Shown here piece by piece: positions 41,996-51,329 of a stretch of DNA of 64,000 bases. This stretch comes from Desulfarculaceae bacterium (GTDB lineage Bacteria; Desulfobacterota; Desulfarculia; Desulfarculales; Desulfarculaceae). The notes below the pieces were generated by a model. That model ran no database searches. It worked only from the letters and a program-made list of their open reading frames with translations, and was not told the DNA's origin. Both the position numbers and the translations under genes were made by a program. Within the stretch, counting starts at the first letter, position 1. Every line of letters starts with the position of its first letter. The DNA is taken from positions 558,001-622,000 of the forward strand of contig JAHLKT010000003.1 in assembly GCA_020444545.1 (NCBI GenBank), written 5' to 3'.

Positions 41996-43285
41996 ATGTA
42001 CTGGCAAAAAGATATTGAATTGATGCCCCGCGAGGAGCTGGAGCGCCTGCAACTGGAACGGCTGCAAGCCACCATCCGCCAGGCCCGCCGCTCGCCCCAC
42101 TACGCCAAGGCCCTGGCCGGAATAAAGGCCCGCGACCTGACCAGCCTGCGTGAGGTGCGCTCGCTGCCCTTCACCGTGAAGCAGGATCTGCGCGACGGCT
42201 TCCCCTACGGCCTGGTGGCCGCGCCGCTCAAGCAGGCGGTGCGTCTGCACGCCAGCAGCGGCACCACCGGCAACCCCACCGCCATCCTGCACTCCAAGAG
42301 CGACCTCCGGGAGTGGGCCAACCTCTTGGCCCGGGGCCTGTACATGACCGGGCTGCGCTCAGGCGACGTGTTGCAGAACCTCACCGGCTACGGCCTGTTC
42401 TCCGGCGGCCTGGGCATGCACTACGGGGCCGAGCGCCTGGGAGCCCTGGTGATCCCGGCGGGCACGGGCAACAGCCGCCGCCAGATCGCCCTGATGAAGC
42501 AGTTCCACACCACGGCCATGCACATCATCCCCTCCTACGCCTTCCGCCTGGCCGCCGCCTTTGCCGAGCAAGGCATGGACCCGCGCGAGGACACCCAGCT
42601 CCGCATCGCCATCATCGGGGCCGAGCCCCACAGCGAGCAGGCCCGGGGGCGCATCGAGGAGCTGTTCGGGGTGAAGGCCTATAACAACTACGGCCTCAGC
42701 GAGCTCAACGGCCCGGGCGTGGCCATGGAGTGCCCGGAGCAGAACGGCCTGCACCTCTGGGAGGACGCCTTCCTCCTGGAGGTGGTGGACCCCGAAAGCC
42801 TGGAGCCGGTGCCCGAGGGGCAGGTGGGCGAGCTGGTGCTCACCACCCTGCGCCGCAAGGCCATGCCCCTGATCCGCTACCGCACCCGCGACCTGGCCGC
42901 CGTGCTGCCCGGCCCCTGCCCCTGCGGCCGCACCCACCGGCGCATCAGCCGCATCGCGGGGCGCAGCGACGACATGTTCATCATCAAGGGCGTGAACGTC
43001 TATCCCATGCAGGTGGAGGCGGTGCTCATGGGCTTTGTTGAGGCGGGCAACAACTATGTGATCGTTTTGGAGGGCGACGAGTCCGGGGCGCGCATGACCC
43101 TCCGGGTGGAGCTGTCCGCCGAGGCGGGCGGCATGGGGGCCGATCAGCGCGAGGCCCTGGGGCGGCGCATCGCCGGACGCCTGCGCGACGAGATCTTGGT
43201 CACACCCCGGGTGGAGCCGGTCGATCCGGGCAGCCTGCCCAAGGCCGAGGGCAAGGCCCAGCGGGTGCAGGATTTGCGCGTCTAG
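41996..43285 (+). CDS. paaK: Phenylacetate-CoA ligase (PaaK-type adenylate-forming enzyme)
   Basis: The 429-residue protein has the AMP-binding loop ASSGTTGNPTAIL, YGLFSGGLGMHYGAERLGAL, IIGAEPHSEQARGRIEELFG, YNNYGLSELNGPGVAMEC, RYRTRDLAAVLPGPCPCGRT and the hinge RIAGRSDDMFIIKGVNVYPM, the standard PaaK set. It activates phenylacetate or a related aryl acid. In anaerobes this enzyme feeds aromatic degradation, but other such genes are not nearby. GAGGA precedes the ATG. Confidence 0.93.
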   Translation: MYWQKDIELMPREELERLQLERLQATIRQARRSPHYAKALAGIKARDLTSLREVRSLPFTVKQDLRDGFPYGLVAAPLKQAVRLHASSGTTGNPTAILHSKSDLREWANLLARGLYMTGLRSGDVLQNLTGYGLFSGGLGMHYGAERLGALVIPAGTGNSRRQIALMKQFHTTAMHIIPSYAFRLAAAFAEQGMDPREDTQLRIAIIGAEPHSEQARGRIEELFGVKAYNNYGLSELNGPGVAMECPEQNGLHLWEDAFLLEVVDPESLEPVPEGQVGELVLTTLRRKAMPLIRYRTRDLAAVLPGPCPCGRTHRRISRIAGRSDDMFIIKGVNVYPMQVEAVLMGFVEAGNNYVIVLEGDESGARMTLRVELSAEAGGMGADQREALGRRIAGRLRDEILVTPRVEPVDPGSLPKAEGKAQRVQDLRV

Positions 43286-43289
43286 GCGG

Positions 43290-43705
43290 GGGCGGGTTCT
43301 TGCCGCCCGGCGGGAGCCGGACGGCGCCTGATAGCAGAGCTATCGGGGGCAGCAGGGAATAAGCAAGAGCAAGGTTGTCATCGCGAGGAGCGGCGGCCCA
43401 AGAGTTGGTAATGAAAAAGGCGACGATCCCGCCGCGACGTGGCGATCTTCCCTAGAGATGGTCCTGGACCGGGTTCGCAGGCCATGCCTGCTTGGTTTTG
43501 GAGGTGGAGACGAGACCAAGGAAGATTGCCACGGGACGCCGCACGCAACCTCCCCTTTTCAACAACCGCTTGGGGCGGCGGCCCTCGCAATGACCCTCTA
43601 TCTCTTTATGGACTTGCCACAACAGCAGCCGGCACGGCCCAGAGCGGCCACCCGGAGATTCACTTTTCCCAACCATCTTCTTTTTCGCGGACAACCAGGC
43701 GGGTC
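43290..43705. repeat. Intergenic repeat cluster 6 (types B and C)
   Basis: A type B double hairpin is at 43296-43355 (CCGCCCGGC/GCCGGaCGG, then CTGATAGC/GCTATCGGG). A type C-like copy on the minus strand begins TTGTCATCGCGAGGAGCGG at 43375 and runs to about 43450. Another diverged copy lies at about 43520-43600, ending CTCGCAATGACC. No gene is seen between paaK and the GH13 gene. Confidence 0.75.
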
Positions 43706-43711
43706 TCTTCC

Positions 43712-45610
43712 TTAGCCCTGCTTGATCTCGCGCAGGGGGCGCAGCCAGGCCACGCGGTAGGGGCGAAGCTCCAACTCGAGCTTGCCGCCCAGGGTGGCCA
43801 CCTCGTCGCCGCCCACCAGGTCGCGCCAGCGCTCCACCCCGGCCACCTCCTTGGGCAGGGGCAGCTCCAAATGCACCGCCTGGCCCGAGAGGTTGATCAG
43901 GGCCAGGAGATGCTCCGCGCCGTCCGGGGAGGTGCGCAACAGGGCCAGCACCGGGCGCGGGGCCGCGAGCACCTGCTGGCGGCCCTGGGGATGGAAGGCG
44001 GGCTGGGCCACCCGGAGAAGGCGCAGATGGCGCATCCTTCGGCCCAAGAGGTTTATCTTGGTGCCCGGGTGGTCCCACTCCCGCTCCAGCCGCCTCAGGT
44101 CCACCGTGGCCCGGTTCACGTCGCGCTTGTGATGGGTGCGCTCGTAGGTGGTCATGTCGTTTTCCGAGCCCACGGCCCCGTGCAGATACACTCCGGGCAC
44201 CCCCTTGAGCGAGAGGGGCACCGCCCGCGAGGCCACGTAGCGCTCCACGTTGCGCTCCATGTCGCCGTCGGGCCCGTTGAGGGCGCTCCACCAGGTGCTG
44301 TTGATCTCGTAGGGCTCCTCGCCCCGGCCCTCCACCGTCTTGTAGGAGATGAGCGCGCCGTTGGCCTTGGCGCTCTCTTCGATGAACTCCAGCTCCTCTG
44401 GCGGGAGTATCTCCTTCACGCCCATCAGCCCGATGCCGTCGTGGGTGTCCAGGATGTTGAAGAAGTAGGCGTCATCGCTGGGCGGCTCCAGATCGGCGGC
44501 CCAGGCGGCCAGGTAGGAGGCGTCGCCCCGGTAGATGGCGTGCAAGACCAGCGGCGGCAGGGCGAAGTTGTAGACCATGTGGGCCTCGTCGCTGCCGTTG
44601 CCGAAATAGGACACGTTGTCCGCGTGGGGTACGTTGGTCTCGGTGATGAGCGCCACGCCGGGCGCGGCCAGTTCCACCACCGCCCGGAGCAGTTTGACGA
44701 TGGCGTGGGTCTGGGGCAGATGCACGCACTCGGTGCCCGGCTCGGCCCAGATGTAGGTGACCGCGTCCAGGCGCAAGAGGTCCGCGCCTTGGCGGATGTA
44801 GAACAACAGCGCGTCCACCACCTCCAGGAGCACCGGGGGATGGCGGTAGTTCAGGTCGATCTGGTCGGCGCTGAAGGTGGTCCACACCCAGCGGGTGCCG
44901 TTGATGGTCGTAAAGGGCGTCAGGATGTCGCTGACCCGGGGGCGGAAGATCTTGGAGCGCTGGTCCGGGGTCAGCTCGTCGGGCGAGTCGTAGGAAATGA
45001 AGAACTTCTGCACGTCGGGACGCCCGGCCAGGAAGTCCTGGAACACCCGGCTGCGGGCCGAGAGGTGGTTGAGCACCCCGTCGAACATCAGGCGGTAGCG
45101 GCCGGCCAGGCGGTGGATATCGTCCCAGGAGCCCAGGCGCGGGTCCACCTCCTTGAAGTCCACCACCGAGAAGCCCCGGTCCGAGGAATAAGGGAAAAAG
45201 GGCAGGATGTGCAGGATGTCCGGCGCCTCCATGTACTTGTCCGCCGCCGCGGCCAGGGTGGCCAGGGGGGTGCCATCCCCGCCGGTGATCATGTCGCCGT
45301 AGGTGATGAGGATCATGTCGCCCTGGCTGAACATGGGCCGGGCCAGCCGCCCCGGCTCCAGAGCGCGCAACGCCTCGGGCTTGTAGGCGTGGTGCACCTG
45401 GATGACGCGCTCCAGCTGGGGCAGAAGCTTGGCCGCCGTGTCGGGGCCGTAGAGAAAGCCCAGCAGCGAGAGGAAGTGCTCCCGGTGCTCCGCGCCGATC
45501 TCCAGGCGGGGGCGGGTGTAGTCGGGATCGGCGTCGTAGTGAACCTTGGGGGGCACCGGGTCGTGCGGCATGAAGCGCGGCCTCCGTGAGCGGGGAAGGT
45601 TTGGCCTCAT
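43712..45610 (-). CDS. GH13_18-type sugar phosphorylase (sucrose/glucosylglycerate phosphorylase family)
   Basis: The 632-residue (beta/alpha)8 protein has the GH13 regions: the nucleophile Asp in ADLLRLDAVTYIWAEPGTEC, the acid/base Glu in VALITETNVPHADNVSYFGN and the transition-state Asp in YFFNILDTHDGIGLMGVKE. FSVVDFKEVDPRLGSWDDI and GTRWVWTTFSADQIDLNYRH are typical of GH13_18 phosphorylases. Substrate choice among sucrose, glucosylglycerate and related glucosides cannot be settled. The start is the ATG at 45608-45610 with GGGGAG; a later ATG at 45571 is also possible. Confidence 0.9.
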   Translation of the reverse strand: MRPNLPRSRRPRFMPHDPVPPKVHYDADPDYTRPRLEIGAEHREHFLSLLGFLYGPDTAAKLLPQLERVIQVHHAYKPEALRALEPGRLARPMFSQGDMILITYGDMITGGDGTPLATLAAAADKYMEAPDILHILPFFPYSSDRGFSVVDFKEVDPRLGSWDDIHRLAGRYRLMFDGVLNHLSARSRVFQDFLAGRPDVQKFFISYDSPDELTPDQRSKIFRPRVSDILTPFTTINGTRWVWTTFSADQIDLNYRHPPVLLEVVDALLFYIRQGADLLRLDAVTYIWAEPGTECVHLPQTHAIVKLLRAVVELAAPGVALITETNVPHADNVSYFGNGSDEAHMVYNFALPPLVLHAIYRGDASYLAAWAADLEPPSDDAYFFNILDTHDGIGLMGVKEILPPEELEFIEESAKANGALISYKTVEGRGEEPYEINSTWWSALNGPDGDMERNVERYVASRAVPLSLKGVPGVYLHGAVGSENDMTTYERTHHKRDVNRATVDLRRLEREWDHPGTKINLLGRRMRHLRLLRVAQPAFHPQGRQQVLAAPRPVLALLRTSPDGAEHLLALINLSGQAVHLELPLPKEVAGVERWRDLVGGDEVATLGGKLELELRPYRVAWLRPLREIKQG

Positions 45611-45688
45611 TTTTCCACTCCCCGCGCCGGGGGGCAAGGCCGGGTGTTGTATAATCGGTCATTAACCCACCTTAGGGGGGAAAAAACC

Positions 45689-46750
45689 ATGCGCCGATTC
45701 TCCGTTCCCGCCGCCATCTTGCTGATGCTGCTCTGCTCCGCTCCCGCCCTGGCCGGATGGGGCCAGGACCTGAACCAGGGCAACGCCGCCTATCGCCAGG
45801 GCAAGGCCAACGCGGCCATTACCGCCTGGGAGCGGGCCGTGGCCGACCCGGCCATGCCCGCCAAGGACAAGGCCAACACCTACTACAACCTGGGGGTGCT
45901 CTATCTGCGCCTGCCGGGCAGCGTGAGCCAACGCACGGCCTACGAGAAAAAGGCCATTGTGGCCTTCGGCCGGGCCGGAGCCCTGGACCCGGGCATGGCC
46001 AAGGCCTGGAACAATCGGGGCAACGTTTATCGCACTCGGGGCAGCCTGAGCGCCGCGCGGAACGACTACACCCGGGCCATCAAGGCCGACCCCCGCTACG
46101 CCCCGGCCTGGCGCAACCGCAGCATCATCTACGAAAAGCGCGGCAAGCTGCTCCAGGCCATCAGCGACACCCGGGCCTATTTGCGTCTCAAGCCCGGCGA
46201 CAGCCGCGGGAAACAGCGCCTGGCCAGCCTCGAAAAGAAGCTCGCCGAGCAGCAAGCCAAGGCGCCCAAGGCCCTCAGGCTGGCCCAGGCGGGGCACAAG
46301 GCCATGCAAAAGCGGCAGTACAAACAGGCCCTGGACTACATCCACCAGGCCCTGGTGCTGGACGCGCTGAGCGATGCGGCCACGGCGCGGGTCTACGCCA
46401 ACCAGGGCACCTGCTGGTATCAACTGGGGCATTTTCAGAAGGCGGCCCAGAGCTACGGCCGGGCGGTGGGCAAGGACCCGGGCTTTGCCGGGGCCTATCG
46501 TGATCGGGGCATCGCCCTGTTGCGCCTCAAGGACTATCGCACCGCCTCGGCCAACTTCAGCGCGGCGATCAACCGCGACCCCAAGCTGGCCAGCGCCTGG
46601 TATCACCGGGGCCTGGCCCGCTGGAGCCTGGGTGACAACGCCCGCGCGGCCAGCGACCTGACCCGCTACTTGCAAATGCAGCCGGGCGACCAGAAGGCCC
46701 GGCAAATACTGGCCAAGGTGAAGGCGGGGCAGAAGGCGGATTACAGATAG
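45689..46750 (+). CDS. Exported tetratricopeptide repeat protein
   Basis: The 353-residue protein has a signal peptide (VPAAILLMLLCSAPALAGWG). About seven TPR units follow, for example GNAAYRQGKANAAITAWERA, AWNNRGNVYRTRGSLSAARN, AWRNRSIIYEKRGKLLQAIS, YANQGTCWYQLGHFQKAAQS and AYRDRGIALLRLKDYRTASA. It probably works as a periplasmic scaffold; partners are unknown. A TATAAT at 45650-45655 lies 34 bases before the ATG, although no matching -35 is clear. Confidence 0.9.
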   Translation: MRRFSVPAAILLMLLCSAPALAGWGQDLNQGNAAYRQGKANAAITAWERAVADPAMPAKDKANTYYNLGVLYLRLPGSVSQRTAYEKKAIVAFGRAGALDPGMAKAWNNRGNVYRTRGSLSAARNDYTRAIKADPRYAPAWRNRSIIYEKRGKLLQAISDTRAYLRLKPGDSRGKQRLASLEKKLAEQQAKAPKALRLAQAGHKAMQKRQYKQALDYIHQALVLDALSDAATARVYANQGTCWYQLGHFQKAAQSYGRAVGKDPGFAGAYRDRGIALLRLKDYRTASANFSAAINRDPKLASAWYHRGLARWSLGDNARAASDLTRYLQMQPGDQKARQILAKVKAGQKADYR

Positions 46751-46801
46751 GCGTGGTTATCGGGGCGGCGGGGAATTTTTCTAGGCAGGCCGGGCAGCGT
46801 T

Positions 46802-47167
46802 CTATTGCTTCGTCTCAAAAGGGGTTTCCATGCGGCGCTCGCCAAGGGTAACCACCGGGCTGCCCTCGGTCTTATGCAGGTTCATGGAAACGCTTGTCGA
46901 CGTCGAGCTGCCCGAGAAATCGGCAAGGCACTGGCCCTGGGCGCCCTTGAAACTGAAGGACACGTAAACGGAATCACCCGAGGCCCCGCCGCTGGAGGTG
47001 TGCTGGTCGTAGAGAGAGGACTCCGACGAGCTGAGAGTCAGGGTCTGGCCGGACCGGGAGTTAAGGCAGAAGTTGGCGAGCTTGTCGCCCAGCTCATCGG
47101 CCACCGCCGGAGCGGCCGTTGCCAGGGCCAGGGCCAGAAGGGCTATCGTGGTCACCGCTTTACGCAT
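46802..47167 (-). CDS. Small secreted protein with one cysteine pair, unknown function
   Basis: The 121-residue product has a signal peptide (MRKAVTTIALLALALATAAP, cleavage after AVA-D). The mature protein is Ser-rich with cysteines in ANFCLNSRSG and GQCLADFSG, probably one disulfide, and a beta pattern (GDSVYVSFSFKG, TSVSMNLHKT). I recognise no family. It is convergent with the TPR gene and backs onto repeat cluster 7. Confidence 0.75.
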   Translation of the reverse strand: MRKAVTTIALLALALATAAPAVADELGDKLANFCLNSRSGQTLTLSSSESSLYDQHTSSGGASGDSVYVSFSFKGAQGQCLADFSGSSTSTSVSMNLHKTEGSPVVTLGERRMETPFETKQ

Positions 47168-47284
47168 TGTTTTCCTCTTGTGGTGTAGGGCGAAGACATC
47201 TTTGTATTATGCGGCAGGAGCGGTTCCGAAAGTAGGGCGGGCTATTGCTGGATGGCGCTTGGAGGAAGTGGGGGACTGGCGGGT

Positions 47285-47520
47285 GCCGGACCGCTCTCGG
47301 GCGGGGGTGAACCCCGCCCCAACATTTTGAGAAAACAAGAAGGTTGCCATTGCGAGGAGCGGCCTCCTGGCCGCGACGCGGCAATCTCTGTTCGCAGCGG
47401 GCGGTGGCGGATATTTCTAGAAAGGGCGGTCACCAGGGAAGATTGCCACGGAGCGCCGCGAGGCAGGGCATGACGGTTTAGGGGCGCAGAGGGCGGCGCT
47501 CCTCGCAATGACCGGCTGTT
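47285..47520. repeat. Intergenic repeat cluster 7 (type C copies and a GC palindrome)
   Basis: A GGGCGGGG/CCCCGCCC palindrome is at about 47299-47320. A type C copy in the minus orientation is at 47344-47398 (TTGCCATTGCGAGGAGCGG ... GGCAATCTCTGTTCGC). A diverged copy at about 47440-47512 ends CTCGCAATGACC. The gap continues to 47619 as AT-rich sequence with no feature I can name. Confidence 0.7.
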
Positions 47521-47619
47521 CCTTTATTTGCCCTAGTTTCGGGGCAGGCGTCACTACTATAGACTTTGGCCAGTAGGATTATAGAACTGGGAAGTTATCT
47601 TACTAAAACATCATTTTTA

Positions 47620-48705
47620 TTATCCGTTTGTTTTTGTCTCTATCATAAAGCCACCTGAGTTCTCGATATCCTCCTGAATTTCGTCAAATTTTAATGCAAT
47701 ATCTTCTTTTATGTTTTGAATTGCACTCATACATAATAAGTTTTCGACACTAGGGTTATTCAACAACAACAGGCAAGAAATCTGCGATAGGTTGTGAGCC
47801 GTCAAGCTAGCCGGGCACGCTAGCCCAACGACTGAAGGTCCAAGTAGAAATGAACCACTATCTCTTTCTAAAAGGCCCAAATCAGCATAATCACTAACAT
47901 GTCCAGCATGTATTTTGGAATTGCTCCAATTGTATAAAGGCCTCATCTCCTCCAACTCTACATAGGTTTCAATTTTTCGGAAAGTTGCGTTGGGAATTAC
48001 ATTCTCTGCCCATCCATATGGCCTTTCGCAGAAACTCTTACCATATTGCGAGACGAGTTCCTGTATTTTAACTCTGAAATATGGCAGCAATTCCCTTTCA
48101 ATAATTTCATTATCTGCTCCTAGTATGTACCTATTGACCAATTTAAGATGCCGGTAGCTGGACACATGATTATGAATTAAATACCTGCTGGCAAGCTCTT
48201 CGTCATTTTCAAACAGGAAAGAAGCTGTCGTAGCCATCTCATAAAGTGTTCTCCACCGAGCCATAGCACCGTCTGCATAGCCAGCACTTAATAGGGTAAA
48301 GATTTCGTTAGAAACAAGGCATGATCTAGCAAGGAGAGCTGCTAGTGCATAAAATTTATTATCATTTTTTACTTTATCGTTTTGGCAGTGCTGTTCGGTG
48401 GAAATTGTGAATATTTGGATGCTTATCTCAATGAGTTGCTCCAAACATAACAGTGCATCGCCCCATACAATCCAAACGCTTTCCTCAATTTCTAATCTAT
48501 CAGTAACCTGCCATTTACTCGGGTCATTCCTAGTAATAGCAATGCGATCGCAAATCTCCTTCGACAATGTGGCGGAAATTGCATCCCATTCTTTAGAGGG
48601 TACAACCAATTCTTGTGGTTCATCACCATTCGGGTACTCGTATTCTTGATATACCTTTTTTATTAGATCGAAGATCTTTAATCCTTTTTCATCTTGCTCC
48701 TTCAC
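47620..48705 (-). CDS. DUF5677-like hypothetical protein, low-GC
   Basis: The 361-residue protein is markedly AT-rich. The central part (LAALLARSCLVSNEIFTLLS, AGYADGAMARWRTLYEMATT, ASFLFENDEELASRYLIHNH) and the later SNSKIHAGHVSDYADLG match the DUF5677 pattern, a HEPN-like helical family of unknown function seen in variable islands. The start is a GTG only 3 bases after the stop of the fusion gene, so it may be read from that transcript. Composition and placement suggest transfer. Confidence 0.75.
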   Translation of the reverse strand: MKEQDEKGLKIFDLIKKVYQEYEYPNGDEPQELVVPSKEWDAISATLSKEICDRIAITRNDPSKWQVTDRLEIEESVWIVWGDALLCLEQLIEISIQIFTISTEQHCQNDKVKNDNKFYALAALLARSCLVSNEIFTLLSAGYADGAMARWRTLYEMATTASFLFENDEELASRYLIHNHVSSYRHLKLVNRYILGADNEIIERELLPYFRVKIQELVSQYGKSFCERPYGWAENVIPNATFRKIETYVELEEMRPLYNWSNSKIHAGHVSDYADLGLLERDSGSFLLGPSVVGLACPASLTAHNLSQISCLLLLNNPSVENLLCMSAIQNIKEDIALKFDEIQEDIENSGGFMIETKTNG

Positions 48706-48708
48706 TAC

Positions 48709-50604
48709 CTACCGCTCCGACTCCACCAGCTCGCCCTGGTGATCCTCGGGCGGGCCGTCGAACCAGTGCTCCACCCGCCACACGCCGGGCTCGATGACCT
48801 GGCGGTAGTAGGGGCCCAGCTTGCCGAAGACCGACAGCATGGCCTTGTTGGAGCCGAAGCTAACGGCCCAGAAGCCGGGCACGCCCTTCTTCTTGGCATA
48901 GGCGGTCAGGTGGTTTTGCAAGACCGTGCCCAGGCCGGTGCCCTGGAAGCGCTCGTTGACCGTGTAGGCCACCTCGGCCAGGCCGGTGGGGTCGCCCAGG
49001 CTGTAGCGCCCCACGCCCACGATCTTCTCCCGGCCGATGGGTCCGGTGGTGGCCACCAGGGCCATCTGCTCGCTGTAGTCCAGGTTCACCAGGTCTTGCG
49101 CCGTGGCGTGGGGCAGGGCCCGGACGGGCCGGAAGTAGCGGTTAAAGATCGTCTCGTCGGAGTGGGAGTAGAACAGCTCCTGCATGAGCAGTTCGTCGGT
49201 GGGCTTCACCGGGCGGATGTGCACCTTGCGCCCGCCCTTGAGCCGCGCCTCGGCCTCGGCCCACTCGGGGTATAGATCCACCTCGGAGATGTGCAGCACC
49301 TGGTCCGGGTAGATGTAGGCGTCGGCCTTGGCCTGGCCGAGCAGGTCGGCCCGGTGCTTGGGGTGGGCGATGTTGATCAACGCCAGGGCCCGCTCGCGGA
49401 TGGAGCGGCCGTGTAGATAGGCCACGCCGTACTCGGTGACCACGTAGTCCACGTCGCCCCGGGTGGCGATGACCCCCGCGCCCTCGGCCAGGTGGTGCAC
49501 GATGCGGCTGGTCTTGGCATCCTTGGTGGTGCTGGGCAACACCAGGATGGAGCGGCCGCCGTTGCTCATGGCCGCGCCCCGGATGAAGTCCAGCCGCCCG
49601 CCGATGCCCGAGTAGAAATGGTAGCCCGCCGACTCGGAGGACACCTGGCCCGAGAGGTCCACCTGCAAGGCGCTGCCCACGGAGACCATGTTGTCGTTCT
49701 TGGCGATCTCCAGGGGGTTGTAGACCTGGTCGCTGGGCAGGAAGAGGAAGTTGGGGTTCAGGTTCACGTAGTCGTACATGGCCCGGGTGCCGATGCAGAA
49801 GGAGCAGACCACCCTGCCGGGCAGGTGGTTCTTCTTGCGCCCGTTGATCACCCCGTTGTCGATGAGCGGCATCATCTCGTCGGAGACCACCTCGGTGTGC
49901 AGGCCCAGGTCTTTTTTGTCCGCCAACAGGGGCAGCATGGCGTAGGGGATGTGGCCGTAGCCGATGTGCAGGCAGTCGCCGTCCTCGATGAGCCCGGCGG
50001 CGTGCTGCGCGATCTTGAGGCCCACCTCGTCAGGCGGGGGATAGGGGAACTCCCTTAGCTCCTCGTCCAGCTCCACGAACACGTCGATGTCGCTGACCCG
50101 GAGGTAGGTGTTGCCCATGGTGCGGGGCATGTTGCGGTTCACCTGGGCGATCACCGTGGTGGCGCTCTCGGCCGCGGCGCGAGCCACGTCCACCCCGATG
50201 CCCAGGCTCACGAAGCCGTGGCTGTCCGGCGGGCTCACCTGTATCAGGGCCACGTCCAGCTCCACCTGGCCGGAGCGGAACAGGCCGGGGATCTGGTGCA
50301 TGAACACCGGGGTGTAGTCGGCCCGGGCGTCGGCCACCGCCTGGCGGGTGGAGGGGCCGATGAAAAAGGCGTTGTGCCGGAAGCGACGGTCAAAGCGGCG
50401 GTCGGTGTACTCGGCCGCATCCATGGTCACGAAGTGGAGTAGCTGCACGTCGTGCAGCTCGTCGGCCCGGGCCATCAGGGCGGCCACCAGGCCCCGGGGC
50501 TCGGCGCAGGCGGTGCCCACGAAGACCCGCTGCCCCCGCCCCACCAGGCGCATGGCCCGCTTGGGGTCTTTCAATCGCTTGTCGTAAAGCTCCCGCCAGC
50601 TCAT
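48709..50604 (-). CDS. Acetyl-CoA hydrolase/transferase fused to a GNAT acetyltransferase domain
   Basis: In this 631-residue protein, residues about 1-430 form a 4-hydroxybutyrate-CoA-transferase-like protein: GTACAEPRGLVAALMARADE, VALIQVSPPDSHGFVSLGIG, HTEVVSDEMMPLIDNGVING, VCSFCIGTRAMYDYVNLNPN and VVTEYGVAYLHGRSIRERAL. Residues about 465-625 are a GNAT domain (VHIRPVKPTDELLMQELFYS, AYTVNERFQGTGLGTVLQNH). The fusion occurs in Deltaproteobacteria. The GNAT part may acetylate or sense CoA esters to control the transferase, which is inference. GAGGGG precedes the ATG. Confidence 0.92.
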   Translation of the reverse strand: MSWRELYDKRLKDPKRAMRLVGRGQRVFVGTACAEPRGLVAALMARADELHDVQLLHFVTMDAAEYTDRRFDRRFRHNAFFIGPSTRQAVADARADYTPVFMHQIPGLFRSGQVELDVALIQVSPPDSHGFVSLGIGVDVARAAAESATTVIAQVNRNMPRTMGNTYLRVSDIDVFVELDEELREFPYPPPDEVGLKIAQHAAGLIEDGDCLHIGYGHIPYAMLPLLADKKDLGLHTEVVSDEMMPLIDNGVINGRKKNHLPGRVVCSFCIGTRAMYDYVNLNPNFLFLPSDQVYNPLEIAKNDNMVSVGSALQVDLSGQVSSESAGYHFYSGIGGRLDFIRGAAMSNGGRSILVLPSTTKDAKTSRIVHHLAEGAGVIATRGDVDYVVTEYGVAYLHGRSIRERALALINIAHPKHRADLLGQAKADAYIYPDQVLHISEVDLYPEWAEAEARLKGGRKVHIRPVKPTDELLMQELFYSHSDETIFNRYFRPVRALPHATAQDLVNLDYSEQMALVATTGPIGREKIVGVGRYSLGDPTGLAEVAYTVNERFQGTGLGTVLQNHLTAYAKKKGVPGFWAVSFGSNKAMLSVFGKLGPYYRQVIEPGVWRVEHWFDGPPEDHQGELVESER

Positions 50605-50699
50605 TGGCCCCTCTCTCGGTGGGTGTACGGATATAAAAATAGCACGCGCCCCGGCCGGGCGTAAACGCCGCCCGCCAAGGGCCCGCGCGGCGGCGGGGC

Positions 50700-51143
50700 T
50701 TATTGGGGAGGACGCGGGGCCAGGCGGCTCTTGGGCAGCATCCGGCCGAAGACCAGGGCCGCGGCCAAGCCGTAGAAGAAGCCGCTCACCGTCCAGATGC
50801 CCACCACGCCCTTGGTCACCGGGAAGCAGGAGTAGATCATGATCATGGTTGGGATCACCCCCACCACCCAGTAGGCGAAGGCGAACTTGACGGCGTGGAT
50901 GAGGTAGCCGCCCGTTATGACGCTCTTGGTCTTTTGCCAGATCCAGGCCAGGGCCAGGCCCAGGAAGAAGGGGTAGAGGAAGATGAGCCACATCACCGGC
51001 GTGCTCCAGGGCCGGTACAGGGCGGTGTTGGCGTACTCCTGGTTCAGAGCCGGCGAGAGCCAGGAGGAGCCGAAGCTCTGGGCCATGAGCAGCACGCAGA
51101 TGATCGCCCCGGCCAGCAGCCCCGCTTTAAACAGCTCTTTCAT
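50700..51143 (-). CDS. Small integral membrane protein, unknown function
   Basis: The 147-residue protein has four predicted helices: KAGLLAGAIICVLLMAQSFG, WLIFLYPFFLGLALAWIWQK, AVKFAFAYWVVGVIPTMIMI and VGIWTVSGFFYGLAAALVFG. I recognise no catalytic motif or named family. GGGAGGG precedes the ATG at 51141-51143. It precedes the CoA-transferase/GNAT gene on the same strand with a 95-base gap, so co-transcription is possible. Confidence 0.8.
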   Translation of the reverse strand: MKELFKAGLLAGAIICVLLMAQSFGSSWLSPALNQEYANTALYRPWSTPVMWLIFLYPFFLGLALAWIWQKTKSVITGGYLIHAVKFAFAYWVVGVIPTMIMIYSCFPVTKGVVGIWTVSGFFYGLAAALVFGRMLPKSRLAPRPPQ

Positions 51144-51262
51144 GGGAAACCCTCCCTGCATGGTGCTGTTGTCATGATAGGACCGGGCGCGCCAGAGGGT
51201 CAAGCGACGACTCCGTTGCATGGACCGGCGGCGGCCGCCTGGCTGTGCCGGCCACCGTGATG

Positions 51263-51292
51263 CCGCCGGTCCGGATGGTCCCGGACCGGCGG
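51263..51292. repeat. 12-bp GC hairpin after the phage-tail-like module
   Basis: CCGCCGGTCCGG (51263-51274) pairs perfectly with CCGGACCGGCGG (51281-51292) around a six-base loop. There is no T-run on either strand, so it may be a Rho-assisted or processing hairpin at the 3' end of the minus-strand module that stops at 51330. Confidence 0.6.
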
Positions 51293-51329
51293 CGGGGGGA
51301 AGGGAGGAAAGGCGGGATAGCTGGCTAGG

